Shown: piece by piece, positions 61,807-64,000 of the stretch
Numbering within the stretch: the stretch's first letter is position 1
Layout of the letters: each line of letters starts with the position of its first letter
DNA from: Symbiobacterium terraclitae
GTDB lineage: Bacteria; Bacillota; Sulfobacillia; Symbiobacteriales; Symbiobacteriaceae
NCBI RefSeq assembly: GCF_017874315.1
Contig: NZ_JAGGLG010000021.1
Coordinates: 1-64,000 of the forward strand
Length of the DNA stretch: 64,000 bases
Direction: 5' to 3'
The notes under the pieces: generated by a model
What the model saw: only the letters and a program-made list of their open reading frames with translations
What the model was told of the DNA's origin: nothing
Database searches by the model: none
Made by a program: the position numbers and the translations under genes

Positions 61807-62625
61807 CTACTGCTGCGGCTGGGCGCCTGGTTTCTGCTCGACCACCAGCTGGCCCGCGCTGTCCCAGTAGCCGGTCGCGTTCTCGCCCACCAGTTGGGGC
61901 TGGGTGCCGTCACGCAGGGCGGTGTAGAGCTGGCTGCCCTTGTAGAAGAGGATCCGCCCGCCGTCGGGCGAGGGGGTGACGCCGCTCGCCCCGTTCAGGA
62001 AAGCGCTGAGCAGCACGACCCTGGCGGTGAGCGGGTCGGCCTCCAGCCAGCGCCCCGCGGTGTCGGCGAACAGCAGCGTCGACTGGGGGGTCCACTGCAG
62101 CGCCCCCGTCGGGACGGGCGCCTCGCCATCCGCAGCGCCGGGCTGCCCCTGGCTGCCTGTCTGCCCCTGTGCACCCGTCTGCCCCTGTGCACCCGTCTGC
62201 CCCGGCGCACCCGTCTGACCTTGTGTACCGCCTTGACCTTGCGCGCCAGACAGGCCCTGCCCGTCAGGCTGCGGGGCCGTCAGCGGCGGGAGGGTGACGT
62301 GCCAGAGCCAGGCGCCGTCGATGCGGGTTACCCAGAGCCCGTCGGCGTTCAGCACGGCCCGGAAGAGCCCGTCGGGAGACGGGGCGGCCGTGGCCAGCGC
62401 GGCCAGGGTGTCAGCGGACGGCGGGCTTGCATAGAGTCCTGAAGGGAGACGGTCCCCCAGCGGCGTCGGCTGCCCCGGCGCGGGCAGGGCCGGATAGCCG
62501 GCCGCGAAGGGCGACCCGGGGTCGATGCCGTTCGGAATCTCGGTTTCGGCGGTGTTGGACCTGGCGCAGCCCGAGAGGAGGAGGAGCGCGAGGGTGAGTG
62601 CGGCATATCGGGCCAGGCCTGGCAT
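61807..62625 (-). CDS. Lipoprotein with collagen-like segment and beta-propeller-type repeats
   Basis: A 272-residue protein. The lipobox LLSGC (Cys20) anchors it. Two regions with TolB/WD40-like repeat phrases (SPDGLFRAVLNADGLWVTRIDG; TPSPDGGRILFYKGSQLYTALRDG) flank a low-complexity stretch (~125-170) of G-x-y triplets such as GQT-GAP-GQT-GAQ, a bacterial collagen-like segment. It may form trimeric stalks. Function unknown. ATG 62625 follows GGGAGG at some distance. A good promoter lies upstream. Confidence 0.75.
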   Translation of the reverse strand: MPGLARYAALTLALLLLSGCARSNTAETEIPNGIDPGSPFAAGYPALPAPGQPTPLGDRLPSGLYASPPSADTLAALATAAPSPDGLFRAVLNADGLWVTRIDGAWLWHVTLPPLTAPQPDGQGLSGAQGQGGTQGQTGAPGQTGAQGQTGAQGQTGSQGQPGAADGEAPVPTGALQWTPQSTLLFADTAGRWLEADPLTARVVLLSAFLNGASGVTPSPDGGRILFYKGSQLYTALRDGTQPQLVGENATGYWDSAGQLVVEQKPGAQPQQ

Positions 62626-62672
62626 CAGCGTCAACGCCTCCCTTCGGCGAAGGAAACAGCGATATGGTGGGG

Positions 62673-62701
62673 AATATAATATAGGTTTATCGCCCTTGTA
62701 A
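62673..62701 (-). promoter_or_regulatory. Sigma-A-type promoter for the collagen-like lipoprotein
   Basis: On the minus strand TTACAA (62696-62701) and TATATT (62673-62678) are 17 bp apart. Transcription would start near 62666, ~40 nt before the ATG. Confidence 0.65.
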
Positions 62702-62800
62702 CCGGGGTACACATGTAAAAGGCTCCACGGTTGAAGTTAACATAAACCGCAGCGAGGGGGAAGGGCGATCCGGCCCCTTCGCGAAAGAAGAGGGAGCGCG

Positions 62801-64000
62801 ATGAACCTCCGATCACGACTGGCAGTCTGGATGGGCAAGGGGCTGGTGACCGCGACGCGCGTCGCCGGCCGCGGCGGCACCACCCTGCCCGGTGCGGTCG
62901 CCCGCAAGGTCGCCCCCGACTTGCTGCGCAGCCTGGCCGCCCAGCCCCGGGAGGGCGTGGTGGCCGTCACCGGCACCAACGGCAAGACCACGACCGCCAA
63001 GATGCTCTCCTCCATCTGCGAGGCGGCGGGACTCGGGGTGGCCCACAACCGGGCCGGGGCCAACCTCATCGCCGGCCTGACCACAGCCTTCATCCAGGCG
63101 GCGAACTGGACCGGGCGCATCGACCGGGCCGTGGGACTCCTGGAGATCGACGAGGCCACCATGCCCCAGGCGTGCAAGGAGGTGCGCCCCCGGGCGGTCG
63201 TGGTGACCAACTTCTTCCGCGACCAGTTGGACCGCTTCGGCGAGCTGGAGCAGACCGTCAGCCTCGTGGGCCGCGGCCTCGAGCACCTCGCGCCCGGAGG
63301 GCGCGCCGTGCTGAACGCCGACGACCCCAACTGCGCCCGCCTCGGCCAGCAGGTGGGCGGGGAGCCGCTCTACTACGGCTTCGAGGTGCCCTCGGTCTCC
63401 GGCGGGGCCCGGAACGGGGCTTCGGATGCCCGCCACTGCGTGCAGTGCGGCCACCCCTACGAGTACTCTGCCCTGCACTACGCGCACCTGGGCAAGTACC
63501 GCTGCCCCGCCTGCGGTCACCGGCGGCCCAGGCCCAAGGTCTACGTCGACCGCGTGTGGGACGTGGACGCCCGGGGCTCCGCGCTCCGCCTCGTGACCCC
63601 GCAGGGCGCCTGCGAGGTGCGGCTGCAGATTCCCGGTCTCTACAACGTATACAACGCCCTCGCCGCCGCTGCCGGAGCGGTGGCGCTGGGGCTGCCGCTG
63701 GCGGCGATCAAGCAGGGGCTTGAGGCCACGACCAGCCAGTTCGGCCGCATGGAGCTGATCACGATGGGCGACCGGCAGGTCTTCATGGCCCTGGTGAAGA
63801 ACCCGGCGGGCTTCGACTCGGTGATCCAGACCGTGATGCAGGCGGCGGCCCGCAAGAACCTGGTCATCGCCATCAACGACCAGTACGCCGACGGCACCGA
63901 CATCTCCTGGCTGTGGGACGTGGACTTCGAGGCGCTGGCCGGCCACCAGGACGAGATCAACTTCGTCATCTGCACCGGCCAGCGGGCGGAGGACATGGCC
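62801..64000 (+). CDS. murT: Lipid II isoglutaminyl synthase subunit MurT (3' end beyond window)
   Basis: The first 400 codons are in the window and the frame stays open to the end. The Mur-ligase ATPase core carries VVAVTGTNGKTTTAKML (~53-68) and LEIDEAT, FFRDQLDRFGE and LNADDPN. A zinc ribbon CVQCG...CPACGH (~212-235) and the C-terminal Mur domain (GRMELI; DISWLWDVDFE) follow. With GatD it amidates D-Glu of lipid II. The partner gatD is expected just downstream outside the window. ATG 62801 follows AAGAGGGAG. Confidence 0.94.
   Translation, partial: MNLRSRLAVWMGKGLVTATRVAGRGGTTLPGAVARKVAPDLLRSLAAQPREGVVAVTGTNGKTTTAKMLSSICEAAGLGVAHNRAGANLIAGLTTAFIQAANWTGRIDRAVGLLEIDEATMPQACKEVRPRAVVVTNFFRDQLDRFGELEQTVSLVGRGLEHLAPGGRAVLNADDPNCARLGQQVGGEPLYYGFEVPSVSGGARNGASDARHCVQCGHPYEYSALHYAHLGKYRCPACGHRRPRPKVYVDRVWDVDARGSALRLVTPQGACEVRLQIPGLYNVYNALAAAAGAVALGLPLAAIKQGLEATTSQFGRMELITMGDRQVFMALVKNPAGFDSVIQTVMQAAARKNLVIAINDQYADGTDISWLWDVDFEALAGHQDEINFVICTGQRAEDMA

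Overview
The window is about 70% GC, yet its gene content and signals are those of a Firmicute. It has strong AGGAGG ribosome binding sites and many GTG or TTG starts. It carries a two-CotF-type (spore-coat) cluster, MurT, thiamine pyrophosphokinase, pyrimidine-nucleoside phosphorylase and Opp/Dpp transporters with separate lipoprotein receptors. The combination points to a high-GC, probably thermophilic clostridial lineage such as Symbiobacterium. That is an inference from recognised protein families, not a database match. Gene order is mostly ordinary chromosome, with several small accessory patches.

Region by region. 1-186 is the 3' end of a group II intron, cut by the window edge and abutting a small multidrug-export-type membrane protein gene. 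659-3700 has a PdaB-type polysaccharide deacetylase and a ThDP-dependent lyase. 3795-4668 is a non-coding array of 182-bp tandem repeats, each with a long hairpin. 4704-7140 is a small accessory patch: unknown microgenes, then an XhlA-like / endolysin / holin lysis cassette, then a terminator. tRNA-Arg(CCU) lies just beyond at 7361-7437. 7496-16148 holds an SGNH esterase, a NarL-type two-component system, the UV endonuclease UvsE, an acyl-CoA synthetase, split Ada/Ogt repair genes and two near-identical microprotein genes. 16215-24874 holds hybrid cluster protein (with a CRP/FNR-type operator), a large SH3/AMIN/amidase wall hydrolase, an aminotransferase, murD-dinB and an acetyltransferase. 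25082-31765 has lipoproteins, hydrolases, an intracellular-type subtilase, TypA and a 42-residue secreted peptide gene.

31785-46421 is dominated by peptide transport. One cluster (binding protein plus two permeases) has no ATPases. The other is a complete A-B-C-D-F operon. Between them lie pyrimidine-nucleoside phosphorylase, a CxxCH-containing histidine kinase with its OmpR-type regulator, and a polytopic membrane protein. 46734-55631 holds NifU-like protein, uridine kinase, superoxide dismutase with ferritin-like/CotF genes, a DUF72 protein, an ECF sigma factor, thiamine pyrophosphokinase, a HAD phosphatase, the CCA-adding enzyme and a Cys-free GrdB relative. 55740-64000 holds a coiled-coil membrane protein, a polar amino acid ABC transporter, a gap with an inverted pair of a dispersed hairpin element, a nitroreductase, a Bcr/CflA-type exporter, a collagen-like lipoprotein and the start of murT, which runs off the window.

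Most novel-looking signals: the 182-bp hairpin array; a dispersed ~58-nt hairpin element in three copies; the twin microproteins; the 42-residue peptide; the stalk-domain/peptide-binding fusion; and the putative haem-binding kinase. Several genes were given starts downstream of the longest frame, because a good ribosome binding site sits at the internal start.
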